Shown: positions 44,878 to 54,589, counted from the first letter of the stretch. The stretch is DNA of 64,000 nucleotides from Allobosea sp. TND4EK4 (GCF_900156025.1 NZ_FTMO01000002.1:124001-188000); one strand, 5' to 3'. The notes: generated from the letters alone by a model not told the origin. Numbers and translations are program-made.

Positions 44878-45755
44878 CGCGCCTCTCCCCCGACCGACTG
44901 CTGGCCTTCGACGAGTTCCTTCCCCTCGCCCATGGCATAGGCCTTCTGGACCTCGACGCGCAGGGAAGACCAGATGTCGCGATGGATCTCGTGGAAGGCC
45001 TTTTCCAGGCGGATGTCGGCGATGTCGCGCGGACGCGGCAGGCTCACCGCGTAATCGGCGACGATGCCGGCGGCGGGGCCCGCCGACATCACGACGACGC
45101 GGTCGGACAGCGCGATCGCCTCCTCGAGATCGTGGGTGACGAACATCAGCGCCTTGCGGTCGCGCGACCAGAGATCGAGCAGGAGATTGCCCATGATCTG
45201 CCGCGTCTGTGCGTCGAGCGGCCCGAAGGGCTCGTCCATCAGGATGATCTCCGGGTTCCGGATCAGCATCTGCGCCAGGCTGACACGCTTGCGCTGCCCG
45301 CCCGAGAGCATGTGCGGATAGCGGTCGACGAAGCTGCGCAGGCCGACACGCGCCAGCCACTCGCGCGCCTGGGCATCAGCCTCCCGCTCGGGCACGCCCA
45401 TCGGCTCCAGCGCGACCTTGACGTTGTCCAGCGCCGTCTTCCACGGCATCAGCGCATCCTGCTGGAAGAGATAGCCCGCGCGGCGGTTGAGGCCCACAAG
45501 CGGCTTGCCGAAGATCGAGACGGTGCCCTGCGAGGGCGACAGCAGCCCGGCCGCAGCGTTGAGCAGCGTGGACTTGCCGCAACCGGTCGGCCCGACGATC
45601 GAGACGAACTCGCCCGGCTTCACGGCAAGGTCGATGTCCCGCACGGCCTGGTAGCGCCCGCCATCGGCGAGATGAAACGTGATGTCGACACCGCCCAGCG
45701 CGACCGCCGGGCCGTCCGCTCCCGCGCCCTGCCGCGGGCGATCCTGCAACGTCAT
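44874..45755 (-). CDS. NitT/TauT-type ABC transporter ATPase
   Basis: 293 residues. Walker A GPTGCGKST, Q-loop FQQDALMPW, signature LSGGQRKRVS, Walker B EIILMDEPFGPLDA and the switch His in FVTHDLEEAIALSD are all intact. It energises the permease and binding protein encoded downstream. The start at 45755 has GGGG 9 bases before it; a longer frame upstream is unlike the family. Confidence 0.93.
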   Translation of the reverse strand: MTLQDRPRQGAGADGPAVALGGVDITFHLADGGRYQAVRDIDLAVKPGEFVSIVGPTGCGKSTLLNAAAGLLSPSQGTVSIFGKPLVGLNRRAGYLFQQDALMPWKTALDNVKVALEPMGVPEREADAQAREWLARVGLRSFVDRYPHMLSGGQRKRVSLAQMLIRNPEIILMDEPFGPLDAQTRQIMGNLLLDLWSRDRKALMFVTHDLEEAIALSDRVVVMSAGPAAGIVADYAVSLPRPRDIADIRLEKAFHEIHRDIWSSLRVEVQKAYAMGEGKELVEGQQSVGGEAR

Positions 45756-45820
45756 GAATTCGTTTCCCCGCCGGCCGTGTCGGAGGCGGCCGCCTGCTTG
45801 CTCGTTGTGCCGAGTCATAG

Positions 45821-45858
45821 GCGATGCCCGGCTTGCGCCGCAAGCCAGCCGGCATCGC
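45821..45858. repeat. Nested inverted repeat between the ABC ATPase and dedA genes
   Basis: GCGATGCC (45821-45828) pairs with GGCATCGC (45851-45858), enclosing GGCTTGCG/CGCAAGCC. It lies in the divergent gap 45756-45953 and may be an operator or structural element; no T-run is attached. Confidence 0.45.
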
Positions 45859-45953
45859 GGGAGGATGCCGGTTGCCAAGCCCGTCTTGGCACGGCCATAA
45901 GCCTCGCTCCGCCCTTCCCCTCCGCCCGTTCGCCACGGCAAAGGAAACGCTTC

Positions 45954-46481
45954 GTGATCTCCGGCCTGGAACAGCTGACGCGCGACCTCGTCGAGTTCAT
46001 GCGCGTCCATCAGGAATGGGCGATCCCGATCGTTTTCCTGGTGGCCTTCTGCGAGTGCGTGGCAATCCTGTCCTGGCTCGTGCCCGCCACGATGTTCTTC
46101 ACCGCCTTCGGCGCGGCGGCCGGCGCTTCAGGCCTCGATCTGGTGCCGCTCGCCATTTCGGCCTCACTAGGAGCGGGTACAGGTTTCCTGGTCTCGTACT
46201 GGGCCGGGCTGTTTCTCGGCCCCCGCGTGCACGACTACTGGCCGTTCCGAAACAACCCGCAGATGCTGAGAAAGGGGCACGATTTCTTCGAAAGATGGGG
46301 GGTGGCGAGCATCCTCATCGGCCACTTCTTCGGGCCGCTGCGCGCCGTCATCGCGGTGGTGGCCGGCATCGTGCGGATGCCGGCGCTTCAGTTCCACATG
46401 GCCAACTGGCTGGCGTCTTTCGCCTGGGGCTTTGGCCTGCTCTATGGGGCCGGTCGTCTCGCCGAGTTCATGACCCGCTGA
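45954..46481 (+). CDS. DedA (VTT domain) membrane protein
   Basis: 175 residues with hydrophobic segments near 15-60, 105-125 and 140-170. The DedA core is GHFFGPLRAVIAVVAGI with Gly and Arg, then MPALQFHMANWLASFAWG. Family members are lipid scramblases needed for envelope integrity. The start is a GTG at 45954 with AAGGA 8 bases upstream. It is divergent from the ABC transporter genes and convergent with the small membrane protein genes. Confidence 0.87.
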   Translation: MISGLEQLTRDLVEFMRVHQEWAIPIVFLVAFCECVAILSWLVPATMFFTAFGAAAGASGLDLVPLAISASLGAGTGFLVSYWAGLFLGPRVHDYWPFRNNPQMLRKGHDFFERWGVASILIGHFFGPLRAVIAVVAGIVRMPALQFHMANWLASFAWGFGLLYGAGRLAEFMTR

Positions 46482-46502
46482 TCGTGGCAGGCCGCGGCCA
46501 CG

Positions 46503-46601
46503 CTAGATCAGCCCGATGACGATCGCCATCATCATGGCCAGCGACAGGGCCAGGACAACCCTGACGACCCCCGGCGTCTCGAGAATACGCATCAGTTCCA
46601 T
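46503..46601 (-). CDS. 32-residue single-helix membrane protein
   Basis: The peptide is MELMRILETPGVVRVVLALS plus LAMMMAIVIGLI: an amphipathic start then a 20-residue hydrophobic helix to the C-terminus. AAGGGAGG lies 5 bases before the ATG, a very strong ribosome site that supports translation of so short a gene. It is the third of three small membrane protein genes read in the same direction. Function unknown. Confidence 0.6.
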   Translation of the reverse strand: MELMRILETPGVVRVVLALSLAMMMAIVIGLI

Positions 46602-46675
46602 CGTCGCCTCCCTTGGGTTCGGCAAACTCGGATACGTCACGTCCTCACTGATCATCGAGCCTCGGCCACCGGATA

Positions 46676-46897
46676 TCAGACCGAGATGTCGACGACGAAC
46701 CAGGCGATCATCGCCAGGACCAGTCCCGCCACCAGCACCATCAGGACCGGACGCCCCAGGAACCCCTGGCGGGCCTCGACCGGCGTCTCGCGCGCCGGAT
46801 CCAGCGTCGTGTGAGCCTCCGCACGCAGCGGCTGAAAGCTCTCTCCCTCGCGCATGGAGGCCTGCTCTTTCGCGCGTTCTTCTGTCTCGATTGGCAT
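46676..46897 (-). CDS. 73-residue tail-anchored membrane protein
   Basis: Residues 1-45 are polar and charged (many Glu, Arg), residues 48-70 form a hydrophobic helix (RPVLMVLVAGLVLAMIAWFV), so it looks tail-anchored with a cytoplasmic head. GGAGG lies 9 bases before the ATG. Its stop is 74 bp before the next small gene. No family is recognised. Confidence 0.6.
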   Translation of the reverse strand: MPIETEERAKEQASMREGESFQPLRAEAHTTLDPARETPVEARQGFLGRPVLMVLVAGLVLAMIAWFVVDISV

Positions 46898-46932
46898 GAC
46901 GACCGCCTCCTCTGCGGATGTGAAGCGCCGGC

Positions 46933-47130
46933 TCAGCCCGGGAAGACGTTCAGCAGGGCGTTGACGGCGAGCATCAGGGCGAGCGCGCCGAAGAAGGCCA
47001 GCCGCATGGGCCGATCATCCCATCGCGGCGCATGCTCCGCCCTTGCACGAGCAGCATTCCGCCGCCTCATTTCGCCGTCGATCGCCTCCCGATACGTCCT
47101 CATGGCCTCGTCCTGCGGATGGGTTCTCAT
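46933..47130 (-). CDS. Small membrane protein with basic head
   Basis: Up to 65 residues from the ATG at 47130, or 56 from an ATG at 47103 that has AGGACGAGG upstream and is as likely. The head is rich in Arg and Glu (EAIDGEMRRRNAARARAEH); the tail LAFFGALALMLAVNALL is one membrane helix. It comes first in the row of three small membrane protein genes behind ilvC. Unrecognised family. Confidence 0.5.
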   Translation of the reverse strand: MRTHPQDEAMRTYREAIDGEMRRRNAARARAEHAPRWDDRPMRLAFFGALALMLAVNALLNVFPG

Positions 47131-47201
47131 GAGGAGCAAACGCCGGGAGGCGAGCATGGGTTCCGAGGGGTTAACGCCGCAGCCGGTCCCGTTAAACAAA
47201 A

Positions 47202-47226
47202 GAGCGGACGCACAGGGCGCCCGCTC
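47202..47226 (-). terminator. Rho-independent terminator after ilvC
   Basis: On the minus strand GAGCGG (47226-47221) pairs with CCGCTC (47207-47202) and is followed by TTTTGTTT. It is 95 bp past the ilvC stop. A second small stem (AACCGC/GCGGTT, about 47288-47302) lies between. Confidence 0.6.
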
Positions 47227-47320
47227 CGGTCTCCGGCAAGGTTTCGTCAACCTTGCCAATTTCTTGCGATGGAATCCGGATGCAAACCGCGAGGCGGTTG
47301 AATCCGGATGAGAGGACGGG

Positions 47321-49020
<1,700 letters not shown>

Positions 49021-49039
49021 CGTCGGCAAAAGCTCCAGT

Positions 49040-49054
49040 ACCGTACGTTACGGT
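49040..49054. promoter_or_regulatory. Inverted repeat, TetR operator candidate
   Basis: ACCGTA (49040-49045), CGT, TACGGT (49049-49054): perfect 6-bp arms. The position 20 bp ahead of the tetR start and 106 bp before the divergent DUF924 gene suits an autoregulatory site. Confidence 0.6.
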
Positions 49055-49159
49055 TCTGCCTTTAACGGAGCCAGGCGAGCCGGGCAAGCGCGATTTCACC
49101 ACTGGTCGCCTGAGCCGGAACGATTATGTCTGGCACGCGAACACAAGAGTGGAGAGACC

Positions 49160-49705
49160 ATGACCTTGCCGACCGCTGCCGACATCGTCGCCTTCTGGCG
49201 CGAAGCAGGGCCCGAGCGCTGGTTCGAGAAGAACGAGGCCTTCGACGCGGAGATCACGCGGCGTTTCCTCCCGGTTCACGAGGCCGCCGCCGCAGGGAAG
49301 CTCGACGGCTGGCAGGACACGCCGGAGGGCGCCTTTGCGCTCCTGATCCTGCTCGACCAGTTTCCGCGCAACATGTTCCGCGGCAGCCCGCGCGCCTTCG
49401 CCACGGATGCCAAGGCGCTGGCGATCGCGGAGGAAGCCATCGCGAAAGGCTTCGACCAGCACTATCAGCCGCCCGAGCAGCGCTTCTTCTACATGCCGCA
49501 CATGCATTCCGAGGAGCTGGCCGACCAGCAGCGCTGCGTCGATCTTTGCGCCGCAGCCGAGGACGCGGAGGGCGTGAAGTTCGCCGTGATCCACCGCGAC
49601 ATCATCCGCGATTTCGGTCGTTTCCCGCACCGCAACGCGGTGCTCGGCCGCCGGACGACGGCCCAGGAACGCGAGTTCCTGGCGGAAGGCGGCTTCGCGG
49701 GCTGA
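49160..49705 (+). CDS. DUF924 family protein
   Basis: 181 residues, all-helical. Family hallmarks are LLILLDQFPRNMFRGSPRAF and FFYMPHMHSE, with HRDIIRDFGRFPHRN further on. The family resembles TPR-like helical bundles; its biochemical role is not established. GGAGAG precedes the ATG. It is divergent from the TetR gene and convergent with the small membrane protein gene 2 bp away. Confidence 0.87.
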   Translation: MTLPTAADIVAFWREAGPERWFEKNEAFDAEITRRFLPVHEAAAAGKLDGWQDTPEGAFALLILLDQFPRNMFRGSPRAFATDAKALAIAEEAIAKGFDQHYQPPEQRFFYMPHMHSEELADQQRCVDLCAAAEDAEGVKFAVIHRDIIRDFGRFPHRNAVLGRRTTAQEREFLAEGGFAG

Positions 49706-49707
49706 AC

Positions 49708-49914
49708 TCAGCCCTGCTGGGCCACCCTCAGCAGGCCGATCGCAGCCACGGTCAGGACGAAGCCGGCCCACCACAACGGCGAGCGCAGGCTGCTTCCCGG
49801 CGCCGGTTGCGGGGCCGTCGCGCGCCCGGTCAGCCGCATCACCACCGGCCAGGCGAGGCAGGCGAAGCCGATGACGCCGAGGCCGAGGGCGATGTGTTCA
49901 AGCGAGAGCATCAT
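49708..49914 (-). CDS. 68-residue two-helix membrane protein coupled to mazF
   Basis: Hydrophobic helices at about 8-27 and 46-64 with a Pro/Ser-rich loop between (RATAPQPAPGSSLRSPLWW). Its ATG overlaps the mazF stop codon (ATGA at 49911-49914), so it is translationally coupled to the toxin gene. No known family. Whether it belongs to the toxin-antitoxin unit functionally is open. Confidence 0.6.
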   Translation of the reverse strand: MMLSLEHIALGLGVIGFACLAWPVVMRLTGRATAPQPAPGSSLRSPLWWAGFVLTVAAIGLLRVAQQG

Positions 49915-50282
49915 TCCGATTTCGCAGGCGAGATTTCGAGCAGGAGCGCCAGCACCTCGCGGACATCGTCCAGGACGTGACGCGGGGCCTCCCCCAGGCG
50001 CCGGAGCACACGTTGTTCGTGATCGATGGTCCGGATCTGGTCGGCCAGCACGGCTCCTGTCACGGGAAGGCCGTCCGGCAGCGGGATCTTGGTCGGCCAG
50101 GGCGATGGGTTTCGCGAGATCGGGCAGACGATCGCCCGCCGCCCCGCGGCCTGCATCGCCTGCGCCGATACGACGAGAGCTGGCCGCGTCCCGGACTGCT
50201 CGGAGCCTCGGATCGGCTCGAAATCGACGAGGATCAATTCGCCGGGGCGCAGCGCTTCGCGCTCAGTGCGTGGCGTCGTCAT
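49911..50282 (-). CDS. mazF: MazF-type toxin (PemK/CcdB fold mRNA interferase)
   Basis: 123 residues. The fold marks are RPGELILVDFEPIRGSEQSG, TRPALVVS, AIVCPISRN and GAVLADQIRTIDHEQR, which contain the catalytic Arg/Thr-type residues of mRNA interferases. The gene overlaps the antitoxin by 20 bp, the classic order for antitoxin then toxin. It would cleave mRNA or rRNA at a specific sequence; that sequence is unknown. Confidence 0.85.
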   Translation of the reverse strand: MTTPRTEREALRPGELILVDFEPIRGSEQSGTRPALVVSAQAMQAAGRRAIVCPISRNPSPWPTKIPLPDGLPVTGAVLADQIRTIDHEQRVLRRLGEAPRHVLDDVREVLALLLEISPAKSE

Positions 50283-50553
50283 CGACGGCCTCCGCACCCA
50301 CATCGCCTCCCCAATCCAGCGTTTCAGGCTCCTGCTCACGCCCGAGACGCCGCATCTCGGATACGATCCAGTCGAGCGTCAGCGGCTGAGGCCGCCGCAT
50401 GCCCCCTGCCTCGTCCCCTGCCGAGAGTGTCAATGCTCCAGCGTCCACGGTGAGGTCGAGCGCCATGCCGGGGCGCAGCCCGAGCTGCTTCACCACCGCC
50501 TTCGGCAACCGCACAGCGGTGCTGTTGCCCCATTTCGCGACCTGGACCTTCAT
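50263..50553 (-). CDS. mazE: MazE-type antitoxin (AbrB/SpoVT domain)
   Basis: 96 residues. The N-terminal swapped-hairpin DNA-binding domain is MKVQVAKWGNSTAVRLPKAV (1-45). The C-terminal half (PEAGGMRRPQ... is replaced by AGGMRRPQPLTLDWIVSEM) is acidic and flexible, the toxin-neutralising part. GGAGG lies 5 bases before the ATG at 50553. Two GGATATCC palindromes directly upstream are the likely autorepression operator. The gene overlaps mazF by 20 bp. Confidence 0.87.
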   Translation of the reverse strand: MKVQVAKWGNSTAVRLPKAVVKQLGLRPGMALDLTVDAGALTLSAGDEAGGMRRPQPLTLDWIVSEMRRLGREQEPETLDWGGDVGAEAVDDDATH

Positions 50554-50568
50554 GCCCGCCTCCACATC

Positions 50569-50600
50569 CGGATATCCGTATAGGGGATACCTGGATATCC
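50569..50600. promoter_or_regulatory. Twin GGATATCC palindromes, mazEF operator candidate
   Basis: CGGATATCCG (50569-50578) and GGATATCC (50593-50600), centres 23 bp (about two helical turns) apart, with GTAT...ATAC between. It is 16-47 bp upstream of the mazE start and 5 bp from the ilvN stop. Two aligned half-turn-spaced sites fit co-operative binding of a MazE-MazF complex. Confidence 0.7.
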
Positions 50601-50605
50601 GGCAA

Positions 50606-51148
50606 TTACATCGCGTCCGGCCCGCGGCTCATGGCGGCGATGCCGGTGCGGGAGACTTCCGTGAGGCCGACCACCGTCATCAGCTTGATGAAGCGTTCGA
50701 TTTCCTCGGTCGAGCCGGTCAGCTCGAAGACGAAGGAGGTCAGCGAGGCGTCGAGCGTGCGCGCGCCGAAGGCGGAGGCCAGCCGCATCGCCTCGACGCG
50801 GTGGTCGCCCTTGCCGACGACCTTGACCAGCGCCAGCTCGCGCTCCAGCGCCTCGCCCTGCTCCGTCAGGTCGACGACGCGGTGCACCGGCACCAGCCGG
50901 TCGAGATGCGCCTTGATCTGGTCGATGACATTGGCCGTGCCGGAAGTGACCACCGTGATTCGAGAGATGTGCTTGTCATGCTCGGTCTCGGAAACGGTCA
51001 GGCTCTCGATGTTGTAGCCGCGGCCGGAGAACAGCCCGGCGATGCGGGCAAGAACGCCGGGCTCGTTGTCCACGATCACCGCCAGGGTGTGGCGCGCGCT
51101 GGGCTGCGACTTCGGGGCGTTGGGGTAGTGCGTGGCGGTGCTCGACAT
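50606..51148 (-). CDS. ilvN: Acetolactate synthase small (regulatory) subunit
   Basis: 180 residues. Two ACT-like domains: residues 20-95 (HTLAVIVDNEPGVLARIAGLFSGRGYNIESLTV) and a C-terminal half ending FVFELTGSTEEIERFIKLM. It binds valine and activates the IlvB catalytic subunit. The length matches the long IlvH/IlvN type. It lies about 1.5 kb from ilvB with a racemase and a GST between, whereas the two subunits are usually adjacent. Confidence 0.95.
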   Translation of the reverse strand: MSSTATHYPNAPKSQPSARHTLAVIVDNEPGVLARIAGLFSGRGYNIESLTVSETEHDKHISRITVVTSGTANVIDQIKAHLDRLVPVHRVVDLTEQGEALERELALVKVVGKGDHRVEAMRLASAFGARTLDASLTSFVFELTGSTEEIERFIKLMTVVGLTEVSRTGIAAMSRGPDAM

Positions 51149-51186
51149 CGGAAGACCTGTGGCGGCGGGTTGAAGGGCTTGAAAGT

Positions 51187-51870
51187 CTAGAGCTTGCGAA
51201 GATCGGCAATGGCCGGTTCGTCCACCTCGTCATGGGCGACGATCCAGGGCTCGGCCAGCGCGCCGTCCAGCCAGTCGCGATAGGCCGGCAGCGCGAGAAC
51301 CGCGTCGATATAGGCCTGCGAGGTGGCATCGACCGCGATCGCATAGGTATCGAGCCGCGTGACCACCGGCGCGAACATCGCGTCGGCCGCGCTGAACGCG
51401 CCATAGAGAAACGGCCCTGCCCCGCCGAAGCGCTCGCGCGCCTGCCGCCACAGGGATGTGATGCGCTCGACGTCGCGAGCGACGCCCGGCCCGCGATCGC
51501 GCGCCGCATAGCGCTTGCCGAGATTCATCGGGCAGGCATTGCGCAGGGAGGAGAAGCCGGCGTGCATCTCGCTGGAGATGGCACGGGCATGGGCCCGCGC
51601 CGCCATGTCCGATGGCCAGATGCCGGCGTCCGGAAACCGGTCATGCAGATACTCCGCAATGGCCAGCGTCTCCCAGGCGGCGATCTCGCCATCCACGAGG
51701 GTCGGAACCGTGCCACCGCTGCCGGGCGCGGCCGCGAACACCGCATCCTTGAAACCGGGCGCGTCCAGCAGCACCAGTTGCTCCTCGAAGGCGATGCCCC
51801 TGGCGCGCAGCAACAGCCACGCTCTGAGCGACCAGGACGAGTAGCATTTGTTGCCGATCAGCAGCTTCAT
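51187..51870 (-). CDS. Glutathione S-transferase family protein
   Basis: 227 residues: thioredoxin-fold N domain (KLLIGNKCYSSWSLRAWLLL with the active-site Ser pair, then VPTLVDGEIAAWETLAIAEYL) and an all-helical C domain. It begins at an ATGA overlap with the racemase gene and ends 38 bp before ilvN. The likely role is conjugation or isomerisation; the substrate is unknown. Confidence 0.88.
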   Translation of the reverse strand: MKLLIGNKCYSSWSLRAWLLLRARGIAFEEQLVLLDAPGFKDAVFAAAPGSGGTVPTLVDGEIAAWETLAIAEYLHDRFPDAGIWPSDMAARAHARAISSEMHAGFSSLRNACPMNLGKRYAARDRGPGVARDVERITSLWRQARERFGGAGPFLYGAFSAADAMFAPVVTRLDTYAIAVDATSQAYIDAVLALPAYRDWLDGALAEPWIVAHDEVDEPAIADLRKL

Positions 51871-52577
51871 GCGGCGGCCCGTTCCAGTTCGGCGGTGAAG
51901 TCCAGCGCAGCGGCGACATGCAGCGCCGTCGTGTCGAAGACGGGCACGGCACAAACCCCCTGCCCGATCAGGAGGCCGATCTCGGTGCAGCCGAGAATGA
52001 CACCGTCAGCGGCCTCCTCGCGCACCGCCCGCTCGACGATGGCGAGGTAGCGCGCCTTCGAGGCCGGCTCGATCCGACCGCGGCAGAGCTCCTCGTAGAT
52101 GATGCGATGAACCTCGTCGCGCTCGGGAGCCTGCGGCACCAGCGCCTCGACGCCGAACGCCTTCAGCCTGTCGCGATAGAAGCCCTGTTCCATGGTGAAC
52201 CGCGTCGCCAGCAACAGCGGCCGCTTCGAGCCGGCGGCCTTGACCGCGCGGGCGGTCACATCCGCCAGATGCAGGAAGGGCAGGTTCGTCGCCTCGGTGA
52301 TGCGGTCGGCGACCTTGTGCATGGTGTTTGTGCAGAGCACGAGGCAGGAGGCGCCGCCCGCTTGCAAACGCCGGGCACTCGCCGCCAGCGCCGCCCCGGC
52401 GGCCGCCCAGTCGCCCCCGGCCTGCATCTCGGCGATCGGCGCGAAATCGACCGAATGCAGCAGGACGTCCGCCGAATGCAGCCCGCCGGAACGGGCGCGC
52501 ACGCCCTCGTTCAGCAGCCGGTAATAGACCGCCGTCGATTCCCAGCTCATGCCGCCGATGAGGCCGATGGTGGCCAT
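51867..52577 (-). CDS. Aspartate/glutamate racemase family protein
   Basis: 236 residues of the Asp/Glu racemase fold. Both catalytic cysteines are present: CTNTMH and GCTEIGLLIG. The N-terminus MATIGLIGGMSWESTAVYYR is typical of the YgeA-type aspartate racemases. It is 89 bp behind ilvB and overlaps the GST gene by 4 bp. It could make D-aspartate or act on a related amino acid. Confidence 0.9.
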   Translation of the reverse strand: MATIGLIGGMSWESTAVYYRLLNEGVRARSGGLHSADVLLHSVDFAPIAEMQAGGDWAAAGAALAASARRLQAGGASCLVLCTNTMHKVADRITEATNLPFLHLADVTARAVKAAGSKRPLLLATRFTMEQGFYRDRLKAFGVEALVPQAPERDEVHRIIYEELCRGRIEPASKARYLAIVERAVREEAADGVILGCTEIGLLIGQGVCAVPVFDTTALHVAAALDFTAELERAAA

Positions 52578-52666
52578 TGTCGCTTCGCTCCCTTGCGCAG
52601 TCGGCCATCGGCAACAGGCAGTCGGACCAACCCGATTGCCTGCGGCCTGCTGCCCACTGCCGTCCT

Positions 52667-54430
52667 TCAGACCAGCTGCTTGCCCTTGGCGTCGATGATC
52701 TGGCCGGTATCGCCTTCGAAATCGGGCAGGATCATCTCGTTATGCGCCTTGCCCGACGGGATCATCGGGAAGCAGTTCTCCTCCTTGGCGACGATGCAGT
52801 CGAAGATCACGGGCTTGGGCGTCTTGATCATCTCCATGATCGCGTCGTCCAGCTTGTCGGGATCGTCGCAGCGGATGCCGTGGCCGCCATAGGCCTCGGC
52901 AAGCTTCACGAAGTCGGGCAGCGACTGCGAATAGCTCTCCGAATAGCGCCCGCCATGCAGCAGCTCCTGCCACTGGCGCACCATGCCCATGTACTCGTTG
53001 TTCAGGATGAAGACCTTGACCGGCAGGCGATACTGCACCGCCGTCGACATCTCCTGCATGTTCATCAGGATCGAGGCCTCGCCCGCGACGTCGATGACCA
53101 GCGCCTTGGGATGGCGCATCTGCACGCCGATCGCAGCCGGCAGGCCGTAACCCATCGTGCCGAGCCCGCCCGAGGTCATCCAGCGGTTGGGCTCCTGGAA
53201 GTCGAGATACTGCGCCGCCCACATCTGGTGCTGGCCGACTTCGGTCGTGATGTAGGTGTCGCGATCCTTGGTCAGCTCCTGCAGGCGCTGCAGGGCGTAT
53301 TGCGGCTTGATGATGGTCTCGGAGCGCTTGTAGGACAGGCTCTTGCGGCCACGCCAGCCCTCGATCTGCGTCCACCAGGCCGCGAGCGCGGACTTGTCCA
53401 TCTGCGGCGAGGTCTCGCGCCAGATCCGGACCATGTCCTCCAGGACATGGGCGCAGTCGCCGACGATGCCGATGTCGATCTTGACCGTCTTGTTGATCGA
53501 GGACGGATCGATATCGATATGGATCTTCCTCGAGCGCGGCGAGAAGCCGTCGATGCGCCCGGTGATCCGGTCGTCGAAGCGCGCGCCGATGTTGATCATG
53601 ACGTCACAGTCATGCATCGCGAGGTTGGCCTCGTAGGTGCCGTGCATGCCGAGCATGCCGAGCCACTGCTTGTCGGCAGCCGGGAAGGCGCCGAGCCCCA
53701 TCAGTGTGGAGGTGACAGGAAAACCGGTCAGCCGCGCGAATTCGCGCAGGAGCGACGCGGCATGCGGGCCTGAATTGATCACTCCGCCGCCGGTGTAGAA
53801 GATCGGCTTCTTGGCCGAGGCGATCAGCTCGACCGCGGCCTTGATCTTGCCGAGGTCGCCCTTGACCACCGGGCGGTAGGTCTTGTGCTGGTTGTCGCGC
53901 GGGCGGCTATAGGCGCCGGTCGCGAACTGGATATCCTTCGGGATATCGATGACGACCGGGCCAGGTCGGCCGTTGGCGGCGACATAGAAGGCTTCGTGCA
54001 GGATACGCGGCAGATCCGCGATGCTCTTCACCAGGTAGTTGTGCTTGGTGCAGGAGCGGGTGATGCCGACCGTGTCGCACTCCTGGAAGGCGTCCGAGCC
54101 GATCAGATGGGTCGGAACCTGGCCGGTGATGACGACGAGCGGGATCGAGTCCAGCAGCGCGTCGGTCAGGCCCGTGACGGCATTGGTCGCGCCGGGCCCG
54201 GATGTGACGAGCACGCAGCCGACCTTGCCGGGGCCGGAGCGGGCATAGCCCTCGGCCGCATGGACCGCGCCCTGCTCGTGGCGGACGAGGACGTGCTTGA
54301 CTTTGTCCTGCTGGAAGATCGCGTCGTAGATCGGCAGGACGGCGCCGCCCGGATAGCCGAACAGATGCTCGACCCCCTGGTCCTGAAGCGCGCGGACGAC
54401 CATCTCGGCTCCGGTCATCATCTCGCTCAT
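52667..54430 (-). CDS. ilvB: Acetolactate synthase large (catalytic) subunit
   Basis: 587 residues, ThDP-dependent. It makes acetolactate or acetohydroxybutyrate, the first common step to Val, Leu and Ile. Marks are FGYPGGAVLPIYD, the catalytic Glu in VRHEQGAVHAAEGYAR, the FAD-site region, and the ThDP motif VIDVAGEASILMNMQEMSTA. In that motif the second residue of the usual GDG is changed to AGE, and NNEYMGMVRQWQ follows. GAGGAGAG precedes the ATG at 54430. A leader peptide and terminator 60-160 bp upstream indicate attenuation control. Confidence 0.95.
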   Translation of the reverse strand: MSEMMTGAEMVVRALQDQGVEHLFGYPGGAVLPIYDAIFQQDKVKHVLVRHEQGAVHAAEGYARSGPGKVGCVLVTSGPGATNAVTGLTDALLDSIPLVVITGQVPTHLIGSDAFQECDTVGITRSCTKHNYLVKSIADLPRILHEAFYVAANGRPGPVVIDIPKDIQFATGAYSRPRDNQHKTYRPVVKGDLGKIKAAVELIASAKKPIFYTGGGVINSGPHAASLLREFARLTGFPVTSTLMGLGAFPAADKQWLGMLGMHGTYEANLAMHDCDVMINIGARFDDRITGRIDGFSPRSRKIHIDIDPSSINKTVKIDIGIVGDCAHVLEDMVRIWRETSPQMDKSALAAWWTQIEGWRGRKSLSYKRSETIIKPQYALQRLQELTKDRDTYITTEVGQHQMWAAQYLDFQEPNRWMTSGGLGTMGYGLPAAIGVQMRHPKALVIDVAGEASILMNMQEMSTAVQYRLPVKVFILNNEYMGMVRQWQELLHGGRYSESYSQSLPDFVKLAEAYGGHGIRCDDPDKLDDAIMEMIKTPKPVIFDCIVAKEENCFPMIPSGKAHNEMILPDFEGDTGQIIDAKGKQLV

Positions 54431-54483
54431 AACGCTCTCCTCGCGGCTTTTTTTGTGATGTCGGTGAAGTCGGGAATTCGGGC

Positions 54484-54564
54484 AATAAAAAAGGCCCTCG
54501 GAGGGGCCTGGGCATGCGCTGGCGTTGGGGACGCCCGGTCTTGAAACCGGCCCCTACCAGCGCA
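54484..54564 (-). promoter_or_regulatory. ilvB attenuator: competing stems and intrinsic terminator
   Basis: On the minus strand: TGCGCTGG (54564-54557) pairs with CCAGCGCA (54522-54515), with GGGG/CCCC and CCGGT/ACCGG nested inside. AGGGGCC (54555-54549) can instead pair with GGCCCCT (54508-54502), the left arm of the terminator. The terminator is AGGCCC (54509-54504), loop, GGGCCT (54497-54492) followed by a run of Ts. A ribosome stalled on the Leu-Ile-Leu-Val codons would block the first stem and allow the antiterminator; a ribosome at the stop codon would cover AGGGGCC and allow termination. Confidence 0.82.
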
Positions 54565-54589
54565 CCTTTACGAGAATAAGCTTGCGCAT
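54554..54589 (-). CDS. ilvL: ilvB leader peptide (MRKLILVKVRW)
   Basis: Eleven residues, ATG CGC AAG CTT ATT CTC GTA AAG GTG CGC TGG TAG. Codons 4-7 and 9 are Leu, Ile, Leu, Val and Val, all three branched-chain amino acids. AAAGGA (54601-54606) lies 11 bases upstream. The end of the frame forms the first arm of the attenuator stem and overlaps its antiterminator arm. It lies 123 bp before ilvB. The peptide itself need not have a function; its translation is the sensor. Confidence 0.85.
   Translation of the reverse strand: MRKLILVKVRW

Noticed and set aside
45756..45953. Possible THI riboswitch or other metabolite sensor ahead of the NitT/TauT-type transporter
   Set aside because: No CTGAGA-type core or other conserved riboswitch motif was found; only a nested inverted repeat is visible.
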